Virus record (IMG/VR): IMGVR_UViG_3300028394_002801
Span: 1 to 64,000 of that record
Source of the DNA: a virus
Direction: 5' to 3' (one strand)
DNA: 64,000 nucleotides
Shown here: in pieces, positions 1-9,202 of the stretch
Numbering within the stretch: the first letter of the stretch is position 1
Layout: the number at the start of each line of letters is the position of its first letter
The notes under the pieces: model-generated
What the model was told of the DNA's origin: nothing
Databases searched by the model: none
The model's input: the letters and a program-made list of their open reading frames with translations, nothing else
Translations under genes and position numbers: made by a program

Positions 1-4
1 TTTG

Positions 5-2188
5 TCATACTGAACAACTAATGTCATATGCTATTTTCAAGTTTATGGTTAATACCTGTGATGTTATACTATCTCCTGGGTCTGCTATGATGTTTATTGT
101 ATTTGTTATTAAGTCATAAGACACACTCTGTATTCCAGGGATTCCAGGTAACCCTTTTAGGGGGTTACCAACCAACAAATCAACTATTGAATCAACATAA
201 ACCGAATCTGCTGGCACATCTGTTCTTGTATATCCTGTGTAAAATGTGTATCCACTTGTTACTCCGCTTGGCTCTAATGTGCATTCTGTTCTGAAAACTG
301 CCGAATTTAAATTACATTTTGGATCGGTTATAGTGGTTGATCCGCTAAACTCCATATTCACCAAATCACTAAAACCCTCATTTAAAAAATCCAATAATCC
401 AAAGTTATTTAATGGTTGTAATGAAAAATTTTGTGAATCCACAACATATATCTTATATGATGTGTTTACACTAAAACAATTTATGGATGTTTCTCTTGTT
501 AATGTGCAACCGTTTGCATCTTGTAATGTCAAACTATAATTCCCCGTTGTTAATCCTGTTGCTGTTATGTATTGTGGGTTTCCACTTACATTGCTTGACC
601 ATGTGAATGTGAATGGTGGTGTACCATTTGTAATTAGTGCTGTGATTGATGCATCATCACCATTTACACAAGATGTGGGAAATAATGAAAAATCAATTCC
701 ATTGCTTGATGTAACTTGTATATTGTCCTTCTGTTCGCAGCCTGTTGCATCCACAACTCTTAACTCATATTGACCATCTGCTATATTCTGGAATGTAACT
801 CCTGTCAAATTTGTGTCAATTATTGAGGTTGTATTCAAATAGAAATCATATGGTGGTGTTGCCCCGGTGCTTATATATGCAAATATGCTTCCATTGTTTG
901 AACTACAAGTTGTTCCAGTTGTGGAATAACCTAATGTGAATTTATCCTCTGCTATGATTGTTATCTCTTCATCATAATAACAACCTATGGAATCTTGCAT
1001 ATAAGCAGTATATGTTCCACTAGATAAATTTTCAAATATATGATTTGTAAATGTTGTGGTAATAATTGTTGTATCACCACTTGGAGTTATCAACCCATAA
1101 TTATACGGTCCAGTCCCCCCAACAACGCTAATATTTATTAACCCATTTGATGCTGAACAAGTTGAATTAGTCCCATCAATTGAAACTGATGTTACCCCAT
1201 TGTCATTATTTAATGATGCAGTAAAATCTAATGTACATAATCCAGCATCAATAACTGAAATATCATAATCCCCAGAAGTCAATCCACTAATTACAAAATT
1301 TCTATCATAAGTTATAGCATAATACCCAGTATTTGCTGAATAATAGAAGGGAGCAGTACCACCACTTATGGTAATATTTAATGCCCCAGTTGCTGTAAAA
1401 CAATTTGGTTGTGTTAAAGTAATTTGCTGAACCCCTAATGAATCAGTATTAAGAACTTCAATACTTTTAGTTTTTGAATTACCTTGCCCATCTGTAACAT
1501 TTACAGAATATATGCCAGAAGTCAACCCAGTTAATGTACTACCTGTTGTATTATCAACCCAAAGATAAGAATATGGCCCAGGATTTGTTTGTCCTGTTAC
1601 AAATATCTTCCCTGCTGGTGTAGAATTGCAAGATGAATTATTAATAACATATAAACCAAAGTCAAAAGCGTTTGATGTCTTAATAATGAAACTTTCTGTT
1701 TTTGCTGTACATCCACCAAAATCATTAGCCGTTAAATAATATGTCCCAGCACTCAAACTACCAAATTCAACTAAATCTGAATTATTTGTTTGAGTATATA
1801 TTAAATCACCATTAGTAGAATAAAGATTGTAATCAACCGCAGAAAAAGCAGATGTTGTTGATGCACTAACTGAACCATTATTTTCCCCATTGTTTGTATT
1901 GACTGTTGACACAATTGATGCACAACAGCCACTAGAAACTGGTATGTTTATATAAAATTCTAAATTCTGTCCTAACGTGGAATCATTAACCCTAACACCA
2001 TATGTTGTTCCAGATAACCCAGTTTGGTATATTGGGAATACATCTGTTGTAATAGCAACCCCCAAAGGTGGATCAACCCACTCAATGGTATATGGGGATG
2101 TCCCTCCATCTAAAGATATTGATACTGCACCAACACTTGTGTTTGAACAATCCCCAGTTACGCTTAAAAAATAATCAAATGCCGCCAT
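5..2188 (-). CDS. SprB-repeat adhesin / tail-fibre-like protein
   Basis: This 727-residue protein is built from consecutive Ig-like modules of about 75-90 residues. They follow the SprB-repeat pattern known from Bacteroidota gliding adhesins: a GG(T/A)xPxxY first strand, an (L/I)xxGxY turn, and an end such as LQDANGCT or VVDATGCE. About six modules cover residues ~10-560; the last ~160 residues do not show the pattern. There is no signal peptide, which fits a virion protein better than a secreted host adhesin. The ATG at 2188 lies 4 nt past the stop of the preceding tail gene, so it belongs to the co-oriented tail block. The TGA at 5-7 makes the gene complete. A host-surface binding role is inferred from the repeats and neighbours; its place in the virion is not visible. 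Confidence 0.7.
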   Translation of the reverse strand: MAAFDYFLSVTGDCSNTSVGAVSISLDGGTSPYTIEWVDPPLGVAITTDVFPIYQTGLSGTTYGVRVNDSTLGQNLEFYINIPVSSGCCASIVSTVNTNNGENNGSVSASTTSAFSAVDYNLYSTNGDLIYTQTNNSDLVEFGSLSAGTYYLTANDFGGCTAKTESFIIKTSNAFDFGLYVINNSSCNSTPAGKIFVTGQTNPGPYSYLWVDNTTGSTLTGLTSGIYSVNVTDGQGNSKTKSIEVLNTDSLGVQQITLTQPNCFTATGALNITISGGTAPFYYSANTGYYAITYDRNFVISGLTSGDYDISVIDAGLCTLDFTASLNNDNGVTSVSIDGTNSTCSASNGLINISVVGGTGPYNYGLITPSGDTTIITTTFTNHIFENLSSGTYTAYMQDSIGCYYDEEITIIAEDKFTLGYSTTGTTCSSNNGSIFAYISTGATPPYDFYLNTTSIIDTNLTGVTFQNIADGQYELRVVDATGCEQKDNIQVTSSNGIDFSLFPTSCVNGDDASITALITNGTPPFTFTWSSNVSGNPQYITATGLTTGNYSLTLQDANGCTLTRETSINCFSVNTSYKIYVVDSQNFSLQPLNNFGLLDFLNEGFSDLVNMEFSGSTTITDPKCNLNSAVFRTECTLEPSGVTSGYTFYTGYTRTDVPADSVYVDSIVDLLVGNPLKGLPGIPGIQSVSYDLITNTINIIADPGDSITSQVLTINLKIAYDISCSV

Positions 2189-2192
2189 CTTT

Positions 2193-5177
2193 TTAACAAA
2201 TTATATTTACATCAACCCCAACATTTATTGTTAATAATTTGTTTGTTGCAATTTCATCAACACAATCCAAATCAATAAACTTAATAACACCATTAATAGG
2301 TGTTGTATAATTTATATCATAATAATATAAGTTAGATAATGCGTTAATCAACGATGTTTGCCATAAATCATTTGTTGGAACATCATCATTACCAATTCCA
2401 TCATAAAACTTAACCTTTGCAACAATGGTTGAATTCAACACAATCTCACTATACCAACTAGTCAATACATTAGTCCCATCACAACTCAAATCAAGTTCCT
2501 CAATTGTTGAACCAATTGCATTCCCCAGAATAACTGGGAATGTTTCTAATGGTGTTGCCACCAAACTAATGCCATTCTTAATACAAATATCTGAAAATAT
2601 TGGTGAAGTAATAAACTCATCTCCACTTGCAATTGGTGTAAGTGAACTAATATAAACATCAAGATTAGATGTTGTAATTACTTTAGGTTCATTTCCTGTA
2701 CACCCACTCATCACCCTCTTATAAACATATTTTTGCTTATGGAATATGGAATTCTCAAATTTAAGACCCCCCATCCATAATGTTGTTGCTGGTATCATCT
2801 GTTCAACCAACTTAATCCAATATGGGTTTATACCCTCAACAAACTTAATTAATTTCTCATATGTATATTTGTTTGTTGGTATATTAACCGTATATGGTGA
2901 TTCAATATATTTCCAAAAAATGGATTGCAACGTTGGGTATCCCCCGGTCTTACCATCATTAATGTACATCCTATTACGCACATTAATCATATTCTTTGCA
3001 AATGTTGCGGCAAACTCAAAAAATGATTTTGATTTTGGTTGTGGGTTTATCTCTGTTGCATCAGTCCCACCAGTTGTTGCATAAGGGAACGTCAAGCCAC
3101 TTTGTGGTATTGGGTAATCATACTCATTAGATTGAACCCAAACATCATACAGAAGCCCTTGTGAGGGGTTTAAAAATATACTAGTGTTTTTGACATTCAA
3201 TAACAATCTTTCATCACTAACAAAATAATAAGCATTATAACTTCCATCCACAGAAACCCTCATCAATGTATTATCCCTTGACCAAGATTTCTTATTATCC
3301 ACATATTTGGATAAGGTAAAACCCTCATCAATATATGGAAACTTCCTAAAAATATTTAAATACTTATTACCATATGTGAATGGCTCAAACTCTGTTCCAT
3401 ATTCAATATTTGGTGCAACCCCAGTTCTTGTTGCTATTTCAAGGCTTTTATGCTTGGGGGTTAATTGATACCATCCAGCACCCATCTGAAAGAATAGTTG
3501 GTCACTATCTTTTGGCTGTTTGGGATAACCTGTCAATCTATCTAAAGGGTAATTTGTTGTGTTAAAATTAACAATTAATGATGTGGTGTTTTCTGTAATT
3601 GCTGTGTATGTATAACCTGATAAGGTATATGTACTAGCACTAAACACAGGATCACTATCAATATAATTCCCTGTCTGTATCTTTGATAAATCTGAATTAA
3701 ATTTTGTTAGATTTATCTTTTGGTCAGCAATATATATATGCTCATTAAATTCTACCAACGCCTCTGGCGCACCAAACAACCTAAGTATAAACTCAATTGA
3801 ACGCCTTGTACCTTTTGATTTAAATAAGTAAAATGAATTGATGACCAAATTCCTATAAAAAGAATAATTCAATTCTAGTGGAGTTTGTGACCTATTATAT
3901 GCAGGATATTTAAAATCACTATTATCCCCAAATATGGATTCAATTAATGTCTGGTCTGTTAAGAATTGGAAATTTTCTTGCCACCCTAGTGTTTGTCCCA
4001 AATTCACCAATAATTGTGAAGGTATGTCATTCTTTGGGGTATAATTAACTGAATTCATATATGCCAAAGAATCAATGAACTTCTTAACCTCATCAAAACT
4101 TCTACCATATATTTGAAGCATACTTTCAATTCTCCTATCAAATGTATCAAATTCCTTCAATGAATCTGAAACAAAAAATCTTGATATAAGATTTGTTCTA
4201 GCATTATCAAAATAATTTGCAATAACTTGGATATTATCCAAGTATGCAGAAAAACTTTCACTTAAAATATCTATATTCCAAACCCCATCTAAAGGAAAGG
4301 TTATGTTTGTATCCACTAATGTAAATTGACCATTATCATTTTCTTGTGGCACTTGTAAGGTCATTGTATAAATGGGTGAAGATAATGTATTTAACATAAA
4401 TTGCTCCAACTCATCCAACTGACTCTTCAATACCAAATTATATAGAAAATCACTTGGCCTAATTATAAAAGATTGAGCACTATTGGTTGATGATACACCA
4501 AATGGTGAACCTGAAACTGTTATAGTTAGAGTACCCTCTGTTAAACTTTCAGAAGGATTCAAAATAACCAAGGGGTAAACAACCCCATTTATAGATAATA
4601 CATAATCAACATAATACTTTGTCAAATCCCTATATTCAGAAACAGCAATCTCATTTGCCAATAAATTAATTGCTGAATTTTGGCTAAAATCAACACCAAA
4701 AGGATTGTATATCTTCTCTATGTTAATATCAAAAGTTGTATCATCTGTAATAGCATCATAAACAATATTTGTTGCAGTATAACCAGTATTTAAATTGTTG
4801 TCATAAAAATTAACATCAATTGATGCCGGAAAATTATTTATTACATTTGTTATGGATACAGAAAATCTTTTGGATAATGATCCATACATAACAAAATTCA
4901 TAACTTGGGTTATGTCATAATTTGGATAAACATCTAATTGCTTTGATATTGCTGTTTTAACATCCCCAATATCATTAATTCCCAAACTTTCCAAACTGAC
5001 TGGTGCATCAAAAACATTTGTTTCAAATTTACGTGGATTAGTCTCAAATATAGATGGCGTGAATTCAAATGTACCAAAAGTCAAACCACCCCCTGTTACA
5101 AGTTGGTATCCAACCAAGTTGTCAAAAACACTACTAGCACCAGCAAGGGGGTTATTCTTAATGTAAATTATTGGCAT
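2193..5177 (-). CDS. Large tail/baseplate protein with gpI-like region
   Basis: This is a 994-residue tail protein. Residues ~340-480 contain a stretch typical of phage tail protein I-like and baseplate-periphery proteins: a helical segment (RRIESMLQIYGRSFDEV), then NLGQTLGWQ, then YLFKSKGTRRSIEFILRLFG, the usual signature where a short repeated-fold segment is fixed to the baseplate. The rest is beta-rich and Asn/Thr-rich without a pattern I recognise. Its ATG overlaps the TAA of the upstream gene by one base (TAATG), which suggests translational coupling within the baseplate operon. Given its size and its position beyond gp6/gp25 it could be a gp7-like wedge component, but I see no direct gp7 motif. 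The structural assignment is fairly safe; the exact subunit is not. Confidence 0.55.
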   Translation of the reverse strand: MPIIYIKNNPLAGASSVFDNLVGYQLVTGGGLTFGTFEFTPSIFETNPRKFETNVFDAPVSLESLGINDIGDVKTAISKQLDVYPNYDITQVMNFVMYGSLSKRFSVSITNVINNFPASIDVNFYDNNLNTGYTATNIVYDAITDDTTFDINIEKIYNPFGVDFSQNSAINLLANEIAVSEYRDLTKYYVDYVLSINGVVYPLVILNPSESLTEGTLTITVSGSPFGVSSTNSAQSFIIRPSDFLYNLVLKSQLDELEQFMLNTLSSPIYTMTLQVPQENDNGQFTLVDTNITFPLDGVWNIDILSESFSAYLDNIQVIANYFDNARTNLISRFFVSDSLKEFDTFDRRIESMLQIYGRSFDEVKKFIDSLAYMNSVNYTPKNDIPSQLLVNLGQTLGWQENFQFLTDQTLIESIFGDNSDFKYPAYNRSQTPLELNYSFYRNLVINSFYLFKSKGTRRSIEFILRLFGAPEALVEFNEHIYIADQKINLTKFNSDLSKIQTGNYIDSDPVFSASTYTLSGYTYTAITENTTSLIVNFNTTNYPLDRLTGYPKQPKDSDQLFFQMGAGWYQLTPKHKSLEIATRTGVAPNIEYGTEFEPFTYGNKYLNIFRKFPYIDEGFTLSKYVDNKKSWSRDNTLMRVSVDGSYNAYYFVSDERLLLNVKNTSIFLNPSQGLLYDVWVQSNEYDYPIPQSGLTFPYATTGGTDATEINPQPKSKSFFEFAATFAKNMINVRNRMYINDGKTGGYPTLQSIFWKYIESPYTVNIPTNKYTYEKLIKFVEGINPYWIKLVEQMIPATTLWMGGLKFENSIFHKQKYVYKRVMSGCTGNEPKVITTSNLDVYISSLTPIASGDEFITSPIFSDICIKNGISLVATPLETFPVILGNAIGSTIEELDLSCDGTNVLTSWYSEIVLNSTIVAKVKFYDGIGNDDVPTNDLWQTSLINALSNLYYYDINYTTPINGVIKFIDLDCVDEIATNKLLTINVGVDVNIIC

Positions 5178-6070
5178 TATTCTATTATATTATCAAAATT
5201 TTTGCTTATGTCTATATCATCACCCCTATCTTCCCTAACCTCATATAACAACTCATTAAACTGATTTCTAACCTCAAATAGATTATATTGTCTATATATG
5301 TTGTTTGCTGGGTCATATAATGTATAAACCCCATCTTCAATAGATTTGGTCTGATTGCCAAATATCCCAATTGCTAATGTGGATATATCATGCTCGGCTA
5401 TCTCAATTTCCAATGTTGTGGGATTGAAATAGGTGTTGGTTATAATTATGTTTTGATTTGGCTGGCCAATAAAAGGTGTTGCATTTGTCTTGTTTGAAGG
5501 CGAACTACTTGGGCTTAAAGTCAAGAAAACCAAATTGGTGTTGTTATCAACATACCTATATCTAATTGATTTTTGGTTTGTATTCACCTCATTTGTTACA
5601 ATTGGCTCACAAAAGAAAGATGATGTTATTAACCTAAAGAAGTTTGGAACTTTCTGCCCATTATTCAAATATTCAACCCTATACCCAACCAATTCTTGGG
5701 GAACTTCAAACTTATTTCTAAAATCATCTGGAACATCATCCAGATTTATAACAATACCCTTTACATTTGGTAATGCACTCAAAACTCCACAATCATTTAT
5801 TTTTGTCCTTATTTGTGCTGGTCTTAAATATAATGTATAATAACCAAGTGCTGTAAATTCAGACGCTGGTAATGTCAAATTATATAACCCACCCAATATC
5901 TCATTAGGATGCTCACTATCAAAATAAGGTTTTAATATGGTTGTTGCATCCAATCTTTTTTGTGAAATCAAATCTGCCTGATCCCTTGTTGGTGCATATA
6001 CCATTACTATCTCCACATCTTCAGGGCTTACATCACTAGGTCTAACTGTTCCATATGTGCCAATTGCCAT
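5177..6070 (-). CDS. Unrecognised tail/baseplate protein (297 aa)
   Basis: I do not recognise this family. The 297-residue product has no signal peptide, transmembrane segment or catalytic motif. The first half is mixed alpha/beta and mentions no known fold; residues ~195-215 are Ser/Pro/Asn-rich, probably a linker. It sits between two structural genes, overlaps the next one by a single base (TAATG at 5175-5179), and is preceded by a TATTTATA box at 6087-6094. Those features imply that it starts a transcription unit encoding distal tail parts. A baseplate or fibre-attachment role is inferred from location only. Confidence 0.45.
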   Translation of the reverse strand: MAIGTYGTVRPSDVSPEDVEIVMVYAPTRDQADLISQKRLDATTILKPYFDSEHPNEILGGLYNLTLPASEFTALGYYTLYLRPAQIRTKINDCGVLSALPNVKGIVINLDDVPDDFRNKFEVPQELVGYRVEYLNNGQKVPNFFRLITSSFFCEPIVTNEVNTNQKSIRYRYVDNNTNLVFLTLSPSSSPSNKTNATPFIGQPNQNIIITNTYFNPTTLEIEIAEHDISTLAIGIFGNQTKSIEDGVYTLYDPANNIYRQYNLFEVRNQFNELLYEVREDRGDDIDISKNFDNIIE

Positions 6071-6086
6071 ATTATTATATTTTTAT

Positions 6087-6094
6087 TATAAATA
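6087..6094 (-). promoter_or_regulatory. TATTTATA box upstream of 6070 gene
   Basis: The coding strand reads CTATTTATAAT, 17-24 nt before the ATG at 6070. It is one of eleven exact copies of an 8-mer found at transcription-unit starts in this window. A promoter -10/-7 role is inferred; none is proven. Confidence 0.4.
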
Positions 6095-6104
6095 GTTTAG
6101 TTCT

Positions 6105-7151
6105 TTATTTATTTGTTAATTTAAAATACCCGTATCCATATTTTTCCATATCTTGCAATGTCTTTACCTCACCAAGCCTCTGAACCTTTTCATAACCTGA
6201 ATTTTTACCCCTCTCCACAAAAACATTTGAGAAAATCTGCACATCATCTACTGATTTGATTAAAGCCTCATTCTTTGTGATAGGAACTAATTTAGCAGTA
6301 TCTTTGGTCAATCCTTTGCTCTTAACCTCAAAAGTTGTAACACCAAAAGGATAATCTACGTATTTGATGTCTTGTATTGTATATGCTGTAAACGAGTCGG
6401 TTATATTTGTTACTTTACCATAAATGGCACCATCTTTAAACACATCAACACCAGATTTGTAGGAAGTCTTTCCATACAATTCCAACTCAAGCAAATTTGA
6501 TTTTGTATATCCTGTAATAGTTACCTCACCATCATATATATAATCATCAATATCCATACCTGTATCACCAGTAAAAATATAATCATAACTTATTGGAGTA
6601 TCTTTCCAAGGACCCCCACTTGGAATAAACTCTACTGTACCATTTGGATTATCACTAACCTTATCTTTATCAAAAGGAATGGTTATAGTCTTGCTAATGA
6701 TATTTGTTCCAAAATTGTTTTTTTGTATTAATGTTATGACATATTTTGCATTTGTTTTTGGATAGACATGACAGCTCTTAATATCACCCATGGGCTCAAC
6801 CTTGCTATTATCCCCCCAGTATATTTGATAATCTGATCCTTTGCTATATGAACTCAAAATTGATGTATTATATATACAGTATTCATATTTATTTTCTGCA
6901 CTAAATACATAATTTAACACGGTTTCCTTTTGCTGTATTGCACCATCAAACTCTGAATAATACCCAGTGTCAATACAATCTTGAGTTAATAAAATGGGAA
7001 TTGTAAGACCAGTCAAGGATGATGCCCCATTTACCCCACTATTCAATAAACTAGTCATTCCTGTATAAACACCAAAGGTATTACCACTATAAGTAATTTC
7101 CTTAACTATGGACGATAATGACTCAGGGGATATTTTAATTTTATATACCAT
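6105..7151 (-). CDS. Structural protein with PKD-like domain
   Basis: This 348-residue protein has a PKD-like beta-sandwich signature around residues 105-160: YQIYWGDNS, followed by a C-H-V-Y-P strand and YVITLIQKNNFG. That arrangement is the usual WGDG...H.Y...Y.V.L...N.G pattern. The domain is common in bacterial surface proteins and phage fibres, where it acts as a spacer or binds ligands. The N-terminal ~100 residues and the C-terminal ~150 residues are not recognised. The ATG at 7151 overlaps the TAA of the upstream 194-aa gene by one base, so the two are probably coupled. A fibre or baseplate-decoration role is inferred. Confidence 0.5.
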   Translation of the reverse strand: MVYKIKISPESLSSIVKEITYSGNTFGVYTGMTSLLNSGVNGASSLTGLTIPILLTQDCIDTGYYSEFDGAIQQKETVLNYVFSAENKYEYCIYNTSILSSYSKGSDYQIYWGDNSKVEPMGDIKSCHVYPKTNAKYVITLIQKNNFGTNIISKTITIPFDKDKVSDNPNGTVEFIPSGGPWKDTPISYDYIFTGDTGMDIDDYIYDGEVTITGYTKSNLLELELYGKTSYKSGVDVFKDGAIYGKVTNITDSFTAYTIQDIKYVDYPFGVTTFEVKSKGLTKDTAKLVPITKNEALIKSVDDVQIFSNVFVERGKNSGYEKVQRLGEVKTLQDMEKYGYGYFKLTNK

Positions 7152-7735
7152 TATTTCTTTGTTACATATTCATACCATTTCATAGGATTCTTCTTAACAC
7201 CCACTTGGGTTTCATCCTTAATGTCATAATACTCATAAGTATAAGTATTGTAATTCAAATTTATCTTGTAATAAAAGTCAAAAACTTCATTCAAATTATA
7301 CCTATCACTTGTTGTTGATTGGCAAACATTTGCCATTCTGGTAAATACGCCAGTCTTACCATTAAAGAAGGTTGCACTAACATAAAAAGTATCAAAATTA
7401 AAAACTTCTTTGTCCTTTAACCAATAAACAAAAAATCCTTCTGTATTCTCTGTATAATCCAAAAGATATGTTGGTGTGGTAATACCATCTATTTTAACCC
7501 CATTACTTGCTTGTAATATTGTTGTTATATAAATTTTTTGTGATTTGTTAAATGGAGTATCATAATAATCTATTTTAAAGAAAGAATTATTAAAACTATT
7601 TGACACATTTTTAATATCAGTATCCAAGAAATTATTGCTTGGTGTCATATAAGTTGAACTCCAATTATTGATTGAATCCAATTCCTTTCCATTATGGAAA
7701 TTAAAATTTATATTTAAACTATAATCAATTCCCAT
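7151..7735 (-). CDS. Unrecognised small structural protein (194 aa)
   Basis: This gene encodes a 194-residue protein of unknown family, rich in Asn, Tyr and Phe and probably all-beta. No motif, signal peptide or membrane helix is visible. It is tightly packed: its ATG follows the stop of the FISUMP gene after a few bases, and its TAA overlaps the ATG of the PKD-like gene. The context suggests a tail-fibre or baseplate accessory made together with both neighbours. The coding assignment is strong because the frame fills the space between coupled genes. Confidence 0.45.
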   Translation of the reverse strand: MGIDYSLNINFNFHNGKELDSINNWSSTYMTPSNNFLDTDIKNVSNSFNNSFFKIDYYDTPFNKSQKIYITTILQASNGVKIDGITTPTYLLDYTENTEGFFVYWLKDKEVFNFDTFYVSATFFNGKTGVFTRMANVCQSTTSDRYNLNEVFDFYYKINLNYNTYTYEYYDIKDETQVGVKKNPMKWYEYVTKK

Positions 7736-7739
7736 TTCA

Positions 7740-8654
7740 TTAATCTTTTATACATCTAATAGAATACCCATTGTTTGGGTCATCCTCTTGAAAATCCAAA
7801 TTATCATTATCGTATTCCAACTGAACCAATTTCTTAAAATTAAGCCCACTTCCATTTGTTTGTGACCAAAATGATGTGGTTTTACCAAAATAATTAAAAT
7901 TACCATTATACAATCTTCTTCCGGCTGGATATGCATTAAAACCACTGCTATTTGTTGCACCATCATTTGGACTATTCCACCATACAAACCCGGCTGTTTT
8001 CATCTTACCCCCAGCAACACTATTACCACCAAGATAAGTGCTTAATGTTGTTAATTCAGCATTTGTTGGCACATGCCACCCAGTGGGACATAAGCCACCA
8101 CCATTTGATGTAGCATACCAATTGTATAAATACCCAAAACAATTATCAATAGAATTATTATATGCACAATAAGCACCACTACTTGTATTTTTCCAAGTTG
8201 TGGGATTTGTCACATATGGAATGATTGTTCCATTTTTATACCTTGTTGTCCTCAAATTCTCTGTAAACCAAGTTTGTGTTCCAATTACTGCTGTACCATA
8301 ATAATTACCATCATAATCCCTAACATAAGTTGTACCAGAACAAGTATTGACACTTGTCAAAACACCACTTGAATTAATGTTGAATACAGTTCCCTTTGTA
8401 CTGCTAACATACCAACCTTCAGGTAATATCTCATAACCAGTATCTGTCCCAATGTAAATAATATCATTAATTTCTATTTTCTGTGGAGTTCTTTGGTTTG
8501 TCACATATAACTTATCAAAATCCCCCACACAAGTTGTTGGTGTTGTTGTGCAAAATATTGAATTACAAGCATCCCCACTAGTTGTATAATTATACCAAGT
8601 ACCACAACCACTTGGGGTTGGTGCTGAACCTCCATATATGTTAAAATCTGTCAT
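7740..8654 (-). CDS. FISUMP-domain protein, probable receptor-binding tip
   Basis: The C-terminal ~180 residues match the Fibrobacter succinogenes major paralogous (FISUMP) domain: DGNYYGTAVIGTQTWFTENL, then RYKNGT, GYLYNWYA, LCPTGWHVPT, SSGFNAYPAGRR, FWSQT and the terminal YSIRCIKD. FISUMP domains occur on Bacteroidota and Fibrobacter surface proteins and resemble the C-type-lectin-like fold used by several phage receptor-binding proteins. The N-terminal part has Cys-rich segments (SGCGTW, CNSIFCTTTPTTC). I chose ATG 8654 (304 aa): the longer frame starts at TTG 8666 inside the preceding gene, while ATG 8654 follows that gene's TAA by 5 nt. A second FISUMP gene lies at 49394-50224. Receptor binding is inferred. 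Confidence 0.7.
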   Translation of the reverse strand: MTDFNIYGGSAPTPSGCGTWYNYTTSGDACNSIFCTTTPTTCVGDFDKLYVTNQRTPQKIEINDIIYIGTDTGYEILPEGWYVSSTKGTVFNINSSGVLTSVNTCSGTTYVRDYDGNYYGTAVIGTQTWFTENLRTTRYKNGTIIPYVTNPTTWKNTSSGAYCAYNNSIDNCFGYLYNWYATSNGGGLCPTGWHVPTNAELTTLSTYLGGNSVAGGKMKTAGFVWWNSPNDGATNSSGFNAYPAGRRLYNGNFNYFGKTTSFWSQTNGSGLNFKKLVQLEYDNDNLDFQEDDPNNGYSIRCIKD

Positions 8655-8659
8655 ATTTA

Positions 8660-9202
8660 TTAACAATTTTGTTTAAATGCTATTAAATTATTTGATGAAT
8701 AATATCTTAATTCAGTTGGTGTTACAGTTGGAGTTGGTGTTGGTGTAATTGTTTTAGTTGGTGTTATTGTTGGGCTTAATGTTATTGATGGGGTTATTGA
8801 AGGTGTTACTGTATTTGTTGGTGTTATAGTTGGCATAATTGATGCTGTTGGAGTTATAGTTGGAGTAATTGTTTTAGTTGGGGTGGGTGTAGGTGTTGAA
8901 TTAATTGTTTTGGTTGGTGTAGGAGTAATTGTTTTAGTTGGGGTGGGTGTAGCCGTTTTGTTTGGTGTAGCCGTTGGTGTTGGTGTCTTTGATGGGTTGG
9001 GGAAACCTTCAATCAGTCCCCTATGTGAAAATCGAACAACCTCGTAATCAGTTAATGCATTTATAGAGTTTGTTAAAATATATTCCCCATAACTATTTAT
9101 GGTATCTTGATGCCCAGCATTATCAAAATCTACCTTAATAGGTAAACTTATTGTCAAGTCATTTAATCTTGGTTGTAGTAATCTATATTTATTCACACTC
9201 AT
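8660..9202 (-). CDS. Thr-Pro-repeat stalk protein
   Basis: The 180-residue protein has a globular N-terminal ~85 residues followed by a low-complexity segment (about residues 90-160) of TPT-type hexapeptides such as TPTKTI and TPTPTV, and a short C-terminal tail ending KQNC. The repeat matches in composition and period the much longer stalk of the 51781-55563 protein, so both were probably built from the same mobile repeat. Such Thr/Pro tracts form extended spacers. The start overlaps the end of the 556-aa gene by 14 nt and the stop precedes the FISUMP gene by 5 nt. I infer a fibre or connector that holds the FISUMP protein away from the baseplate. Confidence 0.55.
   Translation of the reverse strand: MSVNKYRLLQPRLNDLTISLPIKVDFDNAGHQDTINSYGEYILTNSINALTDYEVVRFSHRGLIEGFPNPSKTPTPTATPNKTATPTPTKTITPTPTKTINSTPTPTPTKTITPTITPTASIMPTITPTNTVTPSITPSITLSPTITPTKTITPTPTPTVTPTELRYYSSNNLIAFKQNC

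Noticed and set aside
6087-6094. T4-type late promoter TATAAATA
   Set aside because: The string is present at many unit starts, but always on the non-coding strand. In coding orientation the motif is TATTTATA, so a T4 late promoter directed at these genes does not fit.
7740-8000. Diversity-generating retroelement at the FISUMP C-terminus
   Set aside because: No reverse transcriptase, accessory protein or second near-identical template copy is visible in the window. Kept only as a question for the full genome.
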